From Cantharellus purpuraceus (taxonomy: Eukaryota; Basidiomycota; Agaricomycetes; Cantharellales; Hydnaceae): a DNA stretch of 64,000 nucleotides. The position numbers and the translations under genes were made by a program. Each line of letters opens with the position of its first letter. The first letter of the stretch is position 1. The notes beneath the pieces are model-generated. The model was given only the letters and a program-made list of their open reading frames with translations. It did not search any database and was not told where the DNA came from. The stretch is taken from positions 930,001-994,000 of the forward strand of contig JALBUN010000006.1 of NCBI GenBank assembly GCA_025174535.1, written 5' to 3'. Positions 10,299-21,646 of this stretch are shown here, piece by piece.

Positions 10299-11633
10299 AT
10301 GCACTCCGTTTCGAAGTATATTGTTTGTCAGGCATCATTGCGGAAAATCCAGCAGGTATTTGTGACATCCGCCTGCAGCAAACAATTACCTTCGCACACG
10401 TTTACAGTAAGTGTCACAACTGATCCCATAAGCCTCAGCATACTGAGCCACCGTTTAGTCATGCAGTACTGATCATTCGTTGCCTGCACCATATCAACAT
10501 CCTCGACCTCCGAGGCACCCCCGCTCTCCCATTAGCAATTGGATCCTTGCATCCACATTTCGCACCAATGTTCTGCTGAAACTGGGCGACTTACTTGGAT
10601 ACGGCTCTCCTACGCAAGTTGCCGGCCGAAGATCTAAACTTATCTATACAGAATGCAGTGAAGTTGCGCTAGGTCACGAAAAGGCATTTTGGTATAAAAG
10701 TATGTGTCCCCAATCGCTCACGATATCCCTTTTGATAATTAGCGTAGCATTATCTCTTCCCCCATCATTCCAGTCGTGGTTCACAATAACAAATTTGCAT
10801 GTATGGCTTGCAACGGTTCGCTTACGCTCACTCCCACCCTCCCATGGACGCGCATTCATCCAAGCTCTCATCGATCACTTTTTCTTTGATGTCGAAGATC
10901 GATTACGAGCTGTGCTTGGAAAAAAGGCTCCCGAAAGGCTTGTCACACGAAATATGAAAGTGAGCCTCTACACTTCAAGCATTACCCAATTATCTATTAT
11001 ATCACCCCTTTGTACATAATATAACAATCCACTCACCTGACCCTCTGCAGATCTTTCGTGAACAGTGGGCAGGACTAGGCCTTGCGTGTGACGTCGCGCT
11101 TGTTACTGGTGATAAGGATATGGCCAGCGCCATGTGGCGAAACTTGTTAGGTGCACGCGGTGCAAAAGGCATAGCCTATCCCCCTCCGTCCATAACGCCT
11201 AAAGATACATCCGGAAGTCCTCTTCAGAGTACCAACTCAGCATTCAACCATTTTTCGGTAGCATCAAAAAAGTCCGAGGATCCGTCGTCTGGAGGTGTTA
11301 CCGACTTTGAAGGTCTATTTCACCCTCCCACATAATGAAGCATATTGTCTCATACGCGCTAACTCCACAGGAGTAGAAATTGACAAATACGTGCTGTATC
11401 CGCAGCTTCTACTTGTGCTTACAAGCTACATTCACCGCGAACTCGTGCGTCTCGAGCGCGTAAGTGACACGACGATTCTGGGCGGCACAGGACAAGGCAT
11501 GCATGAGAGCGTCTTTGGACCTGAACCAGGGACTGATTTGGCGGCGACAACGACTGATTTGAGAGAGGCTTTCAAATTTGGCAATGTCAAGGATGTGGCG
11601 CGAAAGATTGGTGCTGAGCTTAGGAGCTTTTGA
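10299..11633 (+). CDS. CBP3: Ubiquinol-cytochrome c chaperone CBP3 (UQCC1)
   Basis: CBP3, with CBP6, binds the mitoribosome exit and newly made cytochrome b and promotes assembly of respiratory complex III. The N-terminus MHSVSKYIVCQASLRK is Ser/Lys-rich without acids, like a matrix presequence. After an intron the reading continues SCSTDHSLPAPYQ, then the chaperone core: YGSPTQVAGRR, EKAFWYK, SLPPSFQSWFTITNLHVW, RSLPPSHGRAFIQALIDHFF, DVEDRLRAVLG, IFREQWAGLGLACDVAL, MWRNLLGARGA and YVLYPQLLLVLTSYIHRE. Five exons are joined by GT-AG introns; the intron after FWYK is best ended at GTAG just before CATTATC. A TCACGTGA palindrome lies at 10211-10218, about 80 bp upstream of the ATG. The gene follows PAN3 on the same strand after 231 bp. 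Confidence 0.94.
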
Positions 11634-11884
11634 GCTTCATGTCACCAACCTTTCGGACGCCCACGCCATTCTGATTTGATAATGCTTGACATGCACTGAT
11701 ACTAAGCATGATTTGGGTTTTAGATTTTGACACAGAATATTAATTGAAAATCCACTCCTCGAGTATCCACGAAGCCAATTTGTATTCAACATACAATGTG
11801 TGGGTTTATGTGTACCCATACGATGGGTGTAGAAACGACGGGCGATGATGCTTGATTATGGTCATGTCTTCTTGCATCCTCCGC

Positions 11885-13477
11885 CTAGGCAGTAACACCC
11901 CACGCCTCGACACCGACACATTCAAACGATACGGTCTTGTTCTCATGGTGTTCAGAGGATGAGCACAGCACATCGTTGTCGAAGGTTGAACAAGGCGCTG
12001 ATGATCCGTCGACGAGGTTCCTGTCTAAATATAACCCATACCTTCCCTCACTGAGCACCAGGACATGAGATACAAGCAAGGATGTCATACACGATCGAGA
12101 CGCACCCTCCACCAAAAGAGACAAAAGCTGCTTCACATAGAGCCACGTAATCGTTTTTGCCAGTCCACTTAAACACTTCGATGTAGTCCTGTTCATGTTG
12201 CTTTAAGCTTCTCCATAAAAAGCTACACATGGAGTCATCGATAAGATGTGACCATACTTCCCTAGGGTTACACTCACGACTCTCCACTCCCATAGTATGC
12301 GCCAGGGGACACGTGCAATTGTCCATTCATCCATGCTCCGAAGACACTGTCCTCCGAGTCTCGTATGGCGATCAATGTGCCTGCTACACGTACAGCACAT
12401 CTTGCATAAAATGTCTGCAATGAGACACCATGTTGGTCTAAACTGTAAAGCAAAGACCATGACTTTGTGAGACGCGGAATTGCCGGAAGATGGTTTCTGA
12501 GCTGTACATGGTACGTCAGCTAAGAACACGACAATTGACCACATTACCTCGTCTGCCAGATGGGAAGTCAATACTGGGGTTGTAGCATCGCGCCTTCCTA
12601 CAAGTTCTACACCATCCAACTTCTTATCTCGATCCTCAAATTCAAACCCGGCTTTATTCCACTGATGATCGCCAGTGAAGCCTGGGGCACCAGAAGGAGC
12701 GACATACACATGTGAAGCAAAGGGAGAAGAATGCGTCAAGCGTGGGATTCCATGCTTGAGATTTGGTGTGGAGACAGTGGCGGAACCATATGTTGTCTCG
12801 GGAAAGGGAGAAGTCACTGAACTGGAAAGGAAAGTTGACATCCATTTTCTGGGCAATGTCGAGGCAGGATTGGAGGAGTGGGGTGGAGAAGAAAAGCGAT
12901 TGGGTGGAGGGCTTGTTCGATAGTTCGATTGAGATGAATGTGAACTGCTTGAGAGCTCCGTCGCATGTCGAGGTGATGAAGTAATGTCAGAGAGTGGAGG
13001 ATCGTCCAATTCTATTAGTGTATCTGCATCTACTGCAGGTGTACACTCCTTATAAGAATTCTGTGAGCCAAGCCAATACAGAGGGTCATCTTCGTGCTCC
13101 AGTAGTTCGTCTAGTACGCGTCTTTCATTCTGTCCCGCCCGCTCCTTTGCTTCAACAGTAAATCTTTCGAAGAAATTGGATGATGGCGAGCCCTGAGGAC
13201 GAGCTAAGGACAGCGTGGTGGGCGTATCCAAGTCCACTAGAGGCGGGTGAAGAGGATCCATGGAAGGCGGAACAGAGACAAACGCTCCAAAGTCCGAGGC
13301 GGCGGAGGGGGGTGTTGGAGGACGCTCGCATCGCCTCGCACGTTCCGAAGGCTTTGCGGACATGAAAAGTGGTTGGGAGGGAGCAGGGTCTGAGAAAAGA
13401 TTGTCAAAAGGATCAGACGAATCACTTTCGTGTGTTGAGGATGGAAGCTGAATTAGCGGTGGCCGCATTGGTCCCAT
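11885..13477 (-). CDS. OXR1: TLDc-domain oxidation resistance protein (OXR1-like)
   Basis: TLDc proteins protect eukaryotic cells from oxidative damage and bind the vacuolar V-ATPase; the exact role here is inferred. The N-terminal 200 or so residues are disordered and Ser/Pro-rich (SSDPFDNLFSDPA, FGAFVSVPPSMDP). The TLDc domain starts after GAPGFTG: FELVGRRD-type sequence (VELVGRRDATTPVLTSHLADE), LRNHLPAIPRLTKSWSLLYS, LDQHGVSLQTFYARC, VFGAWMNGQLHVSPGAYYG, then FLWRSLKQHEQDYIEVFKWT, KNDYVALCEAAFVSFGGG, GRYGLYLDRNLVDGSSAPC and VSFECVGVEAWGV near the stop. These are the conserved blocks in correct order, separated by four short GT-AG introns. The start ATG 13477 follows a stretch without upstream coding signal. 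The gene is convergent with CBP3, 251 bp between stops. Confidence 0.9.
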
Positions 13478-15352
13478 TTAGTTTAGCAAGACGCAGAGAT
13501 GCTTCCGAAAGCACAATCAGCCTAGATAAACGCCAGTTATTAACATGAATGGACACACATTCAGATGGTGTTTCGATTTCAGCGCTGGAGGTTGTGTTAT
13601 GCTGTAACATCAAAATATTGGGAGGCTCTCGCAAATTATACTTCCGCAAACGTGACGCTCTTCCAGGATGTCTGGGGAAAGTAACTGTAGATCTTGCCAA
13701 CTTTAGTTCTCAAGCTCAAGATTGGCGTTGAAAGTTGACCTCAAGATTAAAGACAGACAGCATGCTCCAACAATCGCTGTGACACTTGTTCCGTAGCTTT
13801 GGCGCTTATTTAGCTTACCGACCAGTGCGATACGGCGAGTCAAGCTAAATGTTACCTACGGTCCATTATAAAATGCGCTCAAGAAGATGCAGGCATGTTC
13901 GTTGCGCACATACTAGAATCCGAAGAAAAATCGACTTGGTACTGAACTCCACTCTTCAAATCAAGCTTATAATGTGCCCCTCAGGACTCGATCTGCATCA
14001 CGCCCTAAGTATCTTTACAACGGCATAAATGGCTGTCTAATACACTTGACAGCGAGTGATGTGCAGACGTGGAGGTCTGGATATGAAATCAGAGAATGGG
14101 TGTCCGCAATCGACACGCACGGGGACATAGATGCAGATGTGGAGGATGGCCTTTGTCAGATTGTCACAATTTCTTGACATTCATGTTCTGAAGTTGCGAG
14201 GTCCTATATCTCATAAATAGTACCCCACAACCCTCCTTGGTCAGGTTACTTTAGTCTACCACACTAGAGACATGGTTACTAACTCAGTAACAGGCGCATG
14301 CAACGACAATATCTGTGCCAAAGCGGGAGACAGTGTCGGGTGCTATGACGGAAGCGACTGCTCCGCCAGCTCTGGTGTCTGCTATTCCCATTTGTGTAGC
14401 CATTCACGAGTTGGTACCTGTAGCAAATTGTGACTGGCCATCGATTCGTCACCATCCGATAATTGTTAGAGTCGCGGTTGAGTCGGGAAAGGCTGTGAAA
14501 GCTGACATGGAATTCGATCACTGAATGAAACCTGAGAAACCAGTTCTGAATAGTACTTGCAAGCGGCTATCGCCTTTCTTGGTCCTGAGGCTTCAATAAC
14601 AATGCGGGAGGAGGGTTGGTGACGTCGGCAGATGCATCGAAATCGGTATTGTGGCAGGTGTTCCACAATCACAACAGGGTTGGAACAAGATGCTGATGAT
14701 CCCACTGAAGGCTAGTCACCGTCGATGAGGATCAGCAGACGAAAACTTCCTGAAAGTTGTCCCATCGAAGAGAAGGGTGGGCAGTCTCATGCAGGAAGGA
14801 GCATACCTTATAGAACTTGACAGGAAGACAGATTACTCGAGATAACAAGACAGAAAATGTAGGGACTCTACACGACTTGAACATGAGCTATGAGCAACGC
14901 TGCAAGGAGTGTAAGGAACGACCAGCTCGAAGAATTGTTGAAGTTTCAAGTTGATTCAGTCACGACCATAAGAGCCATTATGGAGAGTCTGTGTGGCCTG
15001 TAGTAGTATAAGACGTCGCTTGATGAAGATAATCACAATGGAATGTCGCTGTAATGTGTTCGTTACTAGTGGTATTTCTGTAGATAGTTGGCAGGTAGTC
15101 GGATCTGGATGAAGAACATCATTCAGCTCTATGCGATGCCAACTTGGCATAGCCCCTGTGTTATTAGTACCGTGCCGACGGTGTTTACTCGCTACCGGAC
15201 TTGTGGAAGAAAGGTGAAAGAAACCTACTTAATTGCTTTGCCTTACATACAGTTTGAAAGCTAAAGTTCCCAGCGTATTCAGGTAGGCGCCTGTTCGATT
15301 ACACACCACCGTCAATCCTTAATGAATTTTAGACTTGCCCATCGTCCTTATT
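13478..15352. other. Gene-poor interval between OXR1 and the hydrolase gene
   Basis: 1.9 kb without a gene I can defend. It holds the small cysteine-rich ORF listed separately at 14272-14433 and a weakly beta-strand-like fragment at 13546-13820 described in the findings. No tRNA-like TPsiC arm was seen. Confidence 0.5.
14272..14433 (+). CDS. Possible small cysteine-rich peptide (53 aa, speculative)
   Basis: An ATG-initiated ORF of 53 codons with seven cysteines, including CNDNIC, VGCYDGSDC and VCYSHLC, ending CSKL. Such Cys density is unusual for random DNA and resembles the mature part of fungal secreted cysteine-rich proteins. No signal peptide precedes it in this reading. The sequence AACTCAGTAACAG just after the ATG could be a splice acceptor, so the true N-terminus might be on an upstream exon that I could not find. 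It may equally be chance. Confidence 0.2.
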   Translation: MVTNSVTGACNDNICAKAGDSVGCYDGSDCSASSGVCYSHLCSHSRVGTCSKL

Positions 15353-18300
15353 ATGAGTCGCCATTCGTCTACCTCTCGCAAGTCCGCCCCCAGACCGTGG
15401 AGGTCGCCTTCAAAGCCAACAGACCCTCAGGCTTCATTGTCTCTTGTGTTTGCAGAGTCAGAGCACTTTCCCGGTGGCGCGGCAGCAGCCACACTTTCAC
15501 ATACGCAACAGACCGATAATGCAGACAAAAACGTTGACCCTCTCTTGCACAGACCAGATCGTCCTGACGCAGCATCCTCCCTCCGGAGAGCATCTTACGC
15601 CAGCTTAAGGAGTTTGAGTAAACGAACAAGGAGTGACTCCGCTGCTCTGGACCACTCAGTCAATCAGGAAACGCCGGTTGCTCATGCACAAGGTGAGGTT
15701 TCAACAATGACAACATATCCTCCTGAACCTGTAGGTGTCGATCAACCCTCGATGCCGCGCCCCCCTAATCATACGAGTGCCTCGCGACAACCACCCCAGC
15801 GAGCAGGCTGGTTCAGCTCACTAGGGCGGAAGGCACGACTTGTACCTTTGGAGCCTGAGGAAGAAACTATCCAGCCAGTTGAAGTTGCGGAGTCTCCGGA
15901 AAAGACCTTGAGGACCAGTGTATCGCCCCAAGTCGTTATTCAACCCACGACCCCTAAGTCAACCAACTTCGAGTCCACACCATCCACCACTGTGGGCATT
16001 CCTTTCCCTGCTTCAGATCCAGAACCTACGCCTCAGACAGCAGCCGAGGATCAGTTCAAGTTGCAGGGCGGGGGTTGGTTCTCTGGCAAAGCTGCCAAGC
16101 AAGTAATACCCATGGCTTCTAGCACAAAGGATCAAACCAGACACAATACTCAGTCTTCTTTGGAAGAACTTCAGGCACCATTGCCCACTGATGTTATAGC
16201 TTGTAGACCCACGTCGCCACAAGATATACCCCCGTCAGAGACGGCTATTGGATTTACTGGCGCAGAGCCACCCACGCCAAGATCCTCATCGCCTACTATC
16301 GATATCTCAGTTCCATCATCTGTAGACGATAGTGTGCCAATCATTTCATCGTTTTGTCCTCCTTCCTTACCAAATCCTGGCCCAGTGCATCCAAGAGAGA
16401 CAACCCTGAGCAATTTCTCCTCGCTGAATCCATCGTCGTCACGATTCATTCTATCAATGCCCTTGCTAGGACGGCTCAAGGTCCCATTAGATCAGATTGT
16501 AGCTCAGGTGGAGCAAGTAGGAGAAGCAGCCGAGTCATCTGAAAGGGTCAAGGACCCCACACAACCCAAGGGTGAGAACATATCCTCGGATACTGCATGT
16601 CATTTATATACCATTTTCCCTAGCGGATAGCGCACAGGATGACGGTCAAACGCCTCGGGAAAGTGTCGTTTCTGGAACTAGTTCATGGTGGGGATATATT
16701 GGACTCAGTTCTGCGAGCTCGGTGTTGCTGCCACCTTCGCCACCCCTAAATTTACCTTCGTCAACTGCAGAGCCGCAACCGTCTACGCGAGAATCGCCGT
16801 CCGGCGTGATAGCTATTGATGCACCAGTTCCTACTGACAAACCCGCTGCGCCTTCAATAGGATCTGCAGAGTCGGCCTCCACTTGGTATACACCTTGGCG
16901 GTGGTACAGTGGGGCTACTATACCTTCGGTTATACAGCCTATAGGTACTGGAAAAACACAAGCTGAGCTGATCAAGGAAGACGCGCGGGCGCGCTCAGAA
17001 CCTTCATCTTCTCCATCAACGACATTTCCAGATCCAACAGAGTCGCCAGCGCCTGCCGTAAACAGCGTTGAGAGTCGCGCCTCATGGATTTCCTTCTTAT
17101 CCCCGCCGAGTCTCTCCAGCGTCAATGTCAGATCTACCCAAGAGAATGCTAAAGTTGTAGAGGCCAAGAGTCACAGCGACGCAGATGGCGCCGTGCCACC
17201 ACGCGAGTTATCATCTTCGCGTACCGCTGCAAACATGAGATCGGACCCATCACCAACCTCCATGGGCACACCAGAAGCTTCGAAACGCCCCTCTGCTGTG
17301 CCGCCATTGACAAAGGATGACGATATCAGAAAACAAACCCAAGCCTCAGAGCGACCAAGCTCACTGTCTTCCCAGAAGTCTTCTCGCCCTCGCCCAGCAA
17401 ACCTTTTGCTTCCGACATTCGAGGATACATTTAATACACCGCCGCGGTCTATCCCCGTCCCTCAGAGCGCGTCAACAATTCGTCGTGCGATTCGATATGT
17501 GAGTGGATTTTTGTTTCCCGAGGGGGACAAGCGAGGGAGAGGGAAGGGCACGGAGACTCCAATAGACATGGCAGGGCAGGAGCTACCAAGAACTTGGAGG
17601 GTGTTGGGAGAACAAGAGCAGCTTGCATTTGGCGGCTTAAAGGGTGTCAAGCGCGTGGTCGTAATTGGGATCCATGGTTGGTTTCCTGGTAAGTTTTCTG
17701 CGTCGATATGAGGGTGCATTTGCATAGATGAGAAATGCATAGGTTCCATAATCCGACAGGTCATTGGCGAGGTAAGATATGTTTGACTGGCTCAGCCGCG
17801 CGACGACTGACGCTTCGCAGCCAACAGGAACAAGTCGAAAGTTGGCGAACATGTTAGCGTCTGCCGTCGAGAGTCACTGCAGCGCACACGGAGTAGCTTT
17901 GGACAAGCTGACGAAGATGGCGTTGGAGGGGGAGGGGACTATAGAGCAACGTGTTACTAGGTCCTATTTCCATCGCGTCGTAGACGTCGTTCATTTGACT
18001 GACGTCATGGTGCCTTTAGTCTATATGAGGAATATCTAAGGCATGAAGATTGGATAGAGGATCTGCAGAAGTGGGCCCCCTTGCATCAACGGGTTCTCAC
18101 GGTCGCTGACTATATCCGGCAGAGCGGATGCGATATTGGTGGCCACTCACTCCCAGGGGTCAATTGTATCGACACAGCTCCTTCACCGGCTGATCAATGA
18201 AGGCTACATTCGGACACCCAAAAATGGGGTTCCGACCTCGTCTGGGTCCCAACGTGTCTGCTGCGTCGCCATGTGTGGAATCCACATGGGGCCATTATTA

Positions 18301-19462
18301 TACCTCAATACAAGCTCACTTGTCAACCCTTATATCCAGGTCAGTCTACCTATCTCACTTGGTTTGCAGCGGCTGACTCAAGTAACCGGCCGGCAAGTAT
18401 TTTGAATCGGCGGCCGCTCGAGAGCTATTTGAGTTTCAGGTGATCTTCAATTTCATATATTGCTCGGACAATGCCGCTGACACTTGATTGTAGGACACGG
18501 AATCGCCGGTTTCTCGAACGTATATCAAGGCACTGAAGAATGTCTTGGAACATGAGGTGACATATCTTACAGCATTCACAGCATGCACATGAACTCATGT
18601 CGCTAATAGGTCAAGTTCACATACATAGCGAGTTTGGACGATCAAGTCGTCCCGGTAAGCTTCAATGTCGCCTGCGTTCTTGGCGGTTGGTAGTCTAATC
18701 ATTTTTCCAGATATACTCAGGATGCTTCAGTACAGTGTACGTAATATGGTGTCTCTACTCACGTGGAAAGGCTGATCTGGCTCGGCTTCTCGCTCAGGGC
18801 TCATCCACTGATATTACGAGCTTTATACATCGACGGCGATGCGTACAAGTGAGCGCTCGGGCACGTGCATCTGGTGCTTGTTCTCACACCCCATCAGCTC
18901 TTCCGACTTTCTGTCGAATCTTCTTGTTCTGCTGCTCCGCATTCGAAATGCTGGACTAGATGACGGAGGTCTGATCACGCATCTGTCAGAGGCCACGGCC
19001 GGATCTTTAAATGGCGTCGGTCACTCTTCCGCCTATGAAGAGCCAGCATCTTACTCGTGAGTGTGCGGACTCATGTGGTTAACTCGGGTTAATTGCTGAC
19101 CCATGATTATGTTGCATTAAGACTTGCTGTGCGCTTCCTGTTCGAGACTAGCAGCACCCTCGGCGGTCAACCAGAGCTAGAGGTCCAACCTTTTACAGCG
19201 CGTGCAGCGCGCAACGACTATGAGGTACCTCTGCTTCGGTTCGCGAATTATTTCATCACCGGGTGTCTGACGATCACTTTTTTGTCAGATTCCATGGGCG
19301 TTACGCGACCTTATAGCTAACCCAGATGTGGCATCCTTGTTCTCATCCGAAATTTCCGAGCTACGCACAGCATTCGATGAGTGGCATCCGCGAACGACGG
19401 GGCTACGTGCGATACGTCGGAAATTGGAACCTATACGACGATTGCCGAGACCCAGGCTGTAG
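15353..19462 (+). CDS. Large fungal protein with C-terminal alpha/beta-hydrolase (lipase-like) domain
   Basis: The first two thirds are a Ser/Pro/Thr-rich, disordered region carrying short Trp-rich islands: AGWFSSLGRKA, GGWFSGKAAK, SSWWGYIGL, STWYTPWRWYSG and SRASWISFLS. The C-terminal part is hydrolase-like: VKRVVVIGIHGWFPG (first beta strand with the oxyanion HG), then about 110 residues on AILVATHSQGSIVSTQLLHR, where the Ser of HSQGS is the probable nucleophile in a relaxed GxSxG, and YIASLDDQVVP, which could place the acid. The end IPWALRDLIANPD ... LRAIRRKLEPIRRLPRPRL reaches TAG at 19460-19462. At least ten introns lie in the last 2 kb. The catalytic His is not identified. Substrate and location are unknown; a lipid-active enzyme held at membranes by the Trp islands is a guess. 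ATG 15353 is the first in-frame Met. Confidence 0.75.
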
Positions 19463-19982
19463 ACGGACATGTTCGATGCTTACAAGTACATTGGTTCTTC
19501 TTCAAGGTCAATCAATTATGCAGATCAACTTGTATTTTATGTTTTTGAATTTGAGCCCTAGCCAAGCTCTGCTTACAGTGAATTGCTTGCCCTGTACATT
19601 GTTAAAAACTCGAAATAGGCTATATTAAGGTCCAACATTGTAATTACGGGATTCAAATCTTGGGCGTAAGGCAATTGCGAAAGGGTTCCCACGATATGGG
19701 AGCATGACAGGGAGTCTAGTCTGGCAAGGCCGGCTACAGAGCTTCCCTCGGATATCTGCATCCAGAAAGGTGGCAATATGCAGCCAAATCATTCCAGATA
19801 TCAGCGGGAATAAGAGTAGAGTTTTCTCGGCATCCTTCCTCCCTAGACGTTGGCAACACATAACGTCAATCAGAAATGAATGTTGATCCAAGACGGCAAG
19901 TCGCGTGCGACCACTCGGGTAGTAATCAAATCCCTCGCCAAATTTTCTCACACCAATTGAATCAGAGATGAGATCTGGGCAT
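19463..19982. other. 3' flanks of two convergent genes
   Basis: 520 nt between the hydrolase and aldo/keto reductase stops. The 127-codon minus-strand ORF here has no recognisable domain and ends inside neither gene; I see nothing else. Confidence 0.5.
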
Positions 19983-21646
19983 TCATCTATACTCGCCCCC
20001 GCAATCACCCATACTCTTTACCAGTCCGCGCATGTTGGTGAGCGCAAGGACGCTCTGGATGGTGGCATTGTCTTCTGTCGTGAGCCGAAACCCGAAGACT
20101 CGATCTATCCTGCGGGGCAGATTTGTGGCGCTCCAATCACCGTAAACAACACTTCTATATGCTCAGATACGCCCAGACGCGTTCCTGGGTGCAGGTGCCA
20201 CATCGGTCAGCAATGAACACGCGCAAATGGGGAACGGGTTAAGTTACCGACGATAACAGTGGCAGCAAAAGGGCGGTCCAGAACCCAACGAGTAGCGATC
20301 AATGCTTCGGCCTTCGTGCCTGTCCCCAATACCACGGAAAGCAACTGCTGAAAGAGCGCCTCTCCCCATGCGGTGAGGATGACGTCAAGGTACTATATAT
20401 TGAGGACCGTGTGGTAAGCGAGGTGAGGTGAACACGGATGGAAGATATCGGAAGCTTGCGTTGGGAGTGTCATTGACTCGTATGGATCTGGTTGGGGGGA
20501 ACTGAGGTATTTTTCGGCAAGAAATCCCCCGCACTATGGAAGTGGTGCTCAGTGTGGGAAGCCAAGGTAAAAGGAAAGTGCCGACAAGGGTTCCGTAAGT
20601 TAGCAATTTGACTTGATGAAACACTTAGCAACCGATGGGAAGAGATCTCTTTGATCGACTGTCCACATTATGCTTCTTGCACACTTCCGACATCCCACAG
20701 AGAGGGCGTGTGTCTATCAATGAGAACTAGAAACCAAACAAAAGTGAATGGGCACGTCTGATAGCCGCAGAAGACTCACCCGTACTTGGTTGCTGACAAT
20801 GACTCCAGGGCCGAGAACGATACATATTTCGTCTGTGCGAGCGGTGTCAAAGTTACAAAGGCCGAGGGCTTTGATGAACCTATCCGGCGGTTGTTGTGGC
20901 GCATGTAAGTGTTGGAGTGCGGTTATGTATGCGCAGGCAGAGTAATCTGACCAATGGAGCTGGCGTAGTATGGATGTCGTGTGAATATAATATTACTTTT
21001 ACAGAAAACGGCGTGCTCAATTGAACCTGCAACAGATCCACGGCCTGGGAACCCGTGCGGACAAGCCGTTCTCGCACAGCTTCGCGGACGAACTGGGGCG
21101 TGGGACCTGCAACCTTAAAAACGCACCATTGTGTGGCACAGACGACTCTGGCCTGTTCTTCGTGAGGCAGGCTGCTACGGAAAGAACCCTCGAGGGGAAG
21201 TGAGCGCATTGCTTCTGAAAGGAGGCGGAGCCGCTATACAAAAACCTGTTCTGCACTCCCATAGTGATCAGCTGTGTGTGTAATTATGAACGGAGACCCG
21301 CAAGTAACGATACAGGGAGAGATCTTACCCTGACGAAGGGAACCAAGGGCATCGGGATCAAAATATGACAACTTACAAGAGGGAAATCTCACCATGTCTG
21401 TGAGAAGAAAAGAAGAAAAGAATGAGACAAGCGAATACTAGTGGCATGAATAACGTGGGGAGATCACCAAATGCAGTGAAGCCTGCTTCGGTATAACGCT
21501 TCATTTCACGCCTGATCCCCAGGCTGGAGGATACAGATTAGTCAAATTGACTCACAAAGACAGCATGGAGAAGAAAGCTGCCAAAAACCATTAAATATGC
21601 GGGGAACGGTAATGGGACCAAGAGCTATGGTTTCTATGTCGGACAT
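19983..21646 (-). CDS. Aldo/keto reductase family protein
   Basis: NAD(P)H-dependent oxidoreductase of the AKR superfamily, cytosolic; substrate unknown. Start MSDIETIALGPITVPRIFNGFWQLSSP, 28 bp-scale context clean, then TEAGFTAF, and the catalytic stretch DMADHYGSAEQVFG, which appears only if a 5-nt exon and a 1-nt exon are accepted. Then FRSSLPHEEQARVVCATQW, REAVRERLVRTGSQAVDLLQ, LHWSDYSACAYITALQHLH, ALGLCNFDTARTDEIC, VIVSNQ, FSLIDTRPLCGMSEVCKKH, VKLLTYGTLCGGFLAEKYL, YLDVILTAWGEALFQQLL, IATRWVLDRPFAATVIVG, LGVSEHIE, RVFGFRLTTEDNATIQSVL and GDCGGEYR before TGA. The active-site Asp and Tyr of AKRs match D and Y of DMADHYG. More than ten introns are needed. One join (20393-20455) has no GT donor in the right phase, so either a GC donor or a frameshift is present; hence some chance that this copy is damaged. 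Confidence 0.85.
21271..21468 (-). other. Two consecutive micro-exons (5 nt and 1 nt) in the aldo/keto reductase
   Basis: Between the exon ending at 21468 (GCA TTT G) and the exon starting at 21271 (CT GAT CAC TAT) lie ACATG at 21393-21397 and a single G at 21329. The three introns are 70, 63 and 57 nt and each has GT...CAG ends. Together they read A-F-D-M-A-D-H-Y-G, the conserved AKR sequence. Confidence 0.6.

Noticed and set aside
14865..14945. Minus-strand tail NNSSSWSFLTLLAALLIAHV resembling a GPI-anchor signal
   Set aside because: An in-frame TGA lies three codons upstream without an acceptor between, so no protein leads into it.
19625..20008. A 127-codon minus-strand ORF considered as a cytochrome P450 end
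   Set aside because: No FxxGxxxCxG heme motif; the upstream part overlaps the true aldo/keto reductase C-terminus in another frame.
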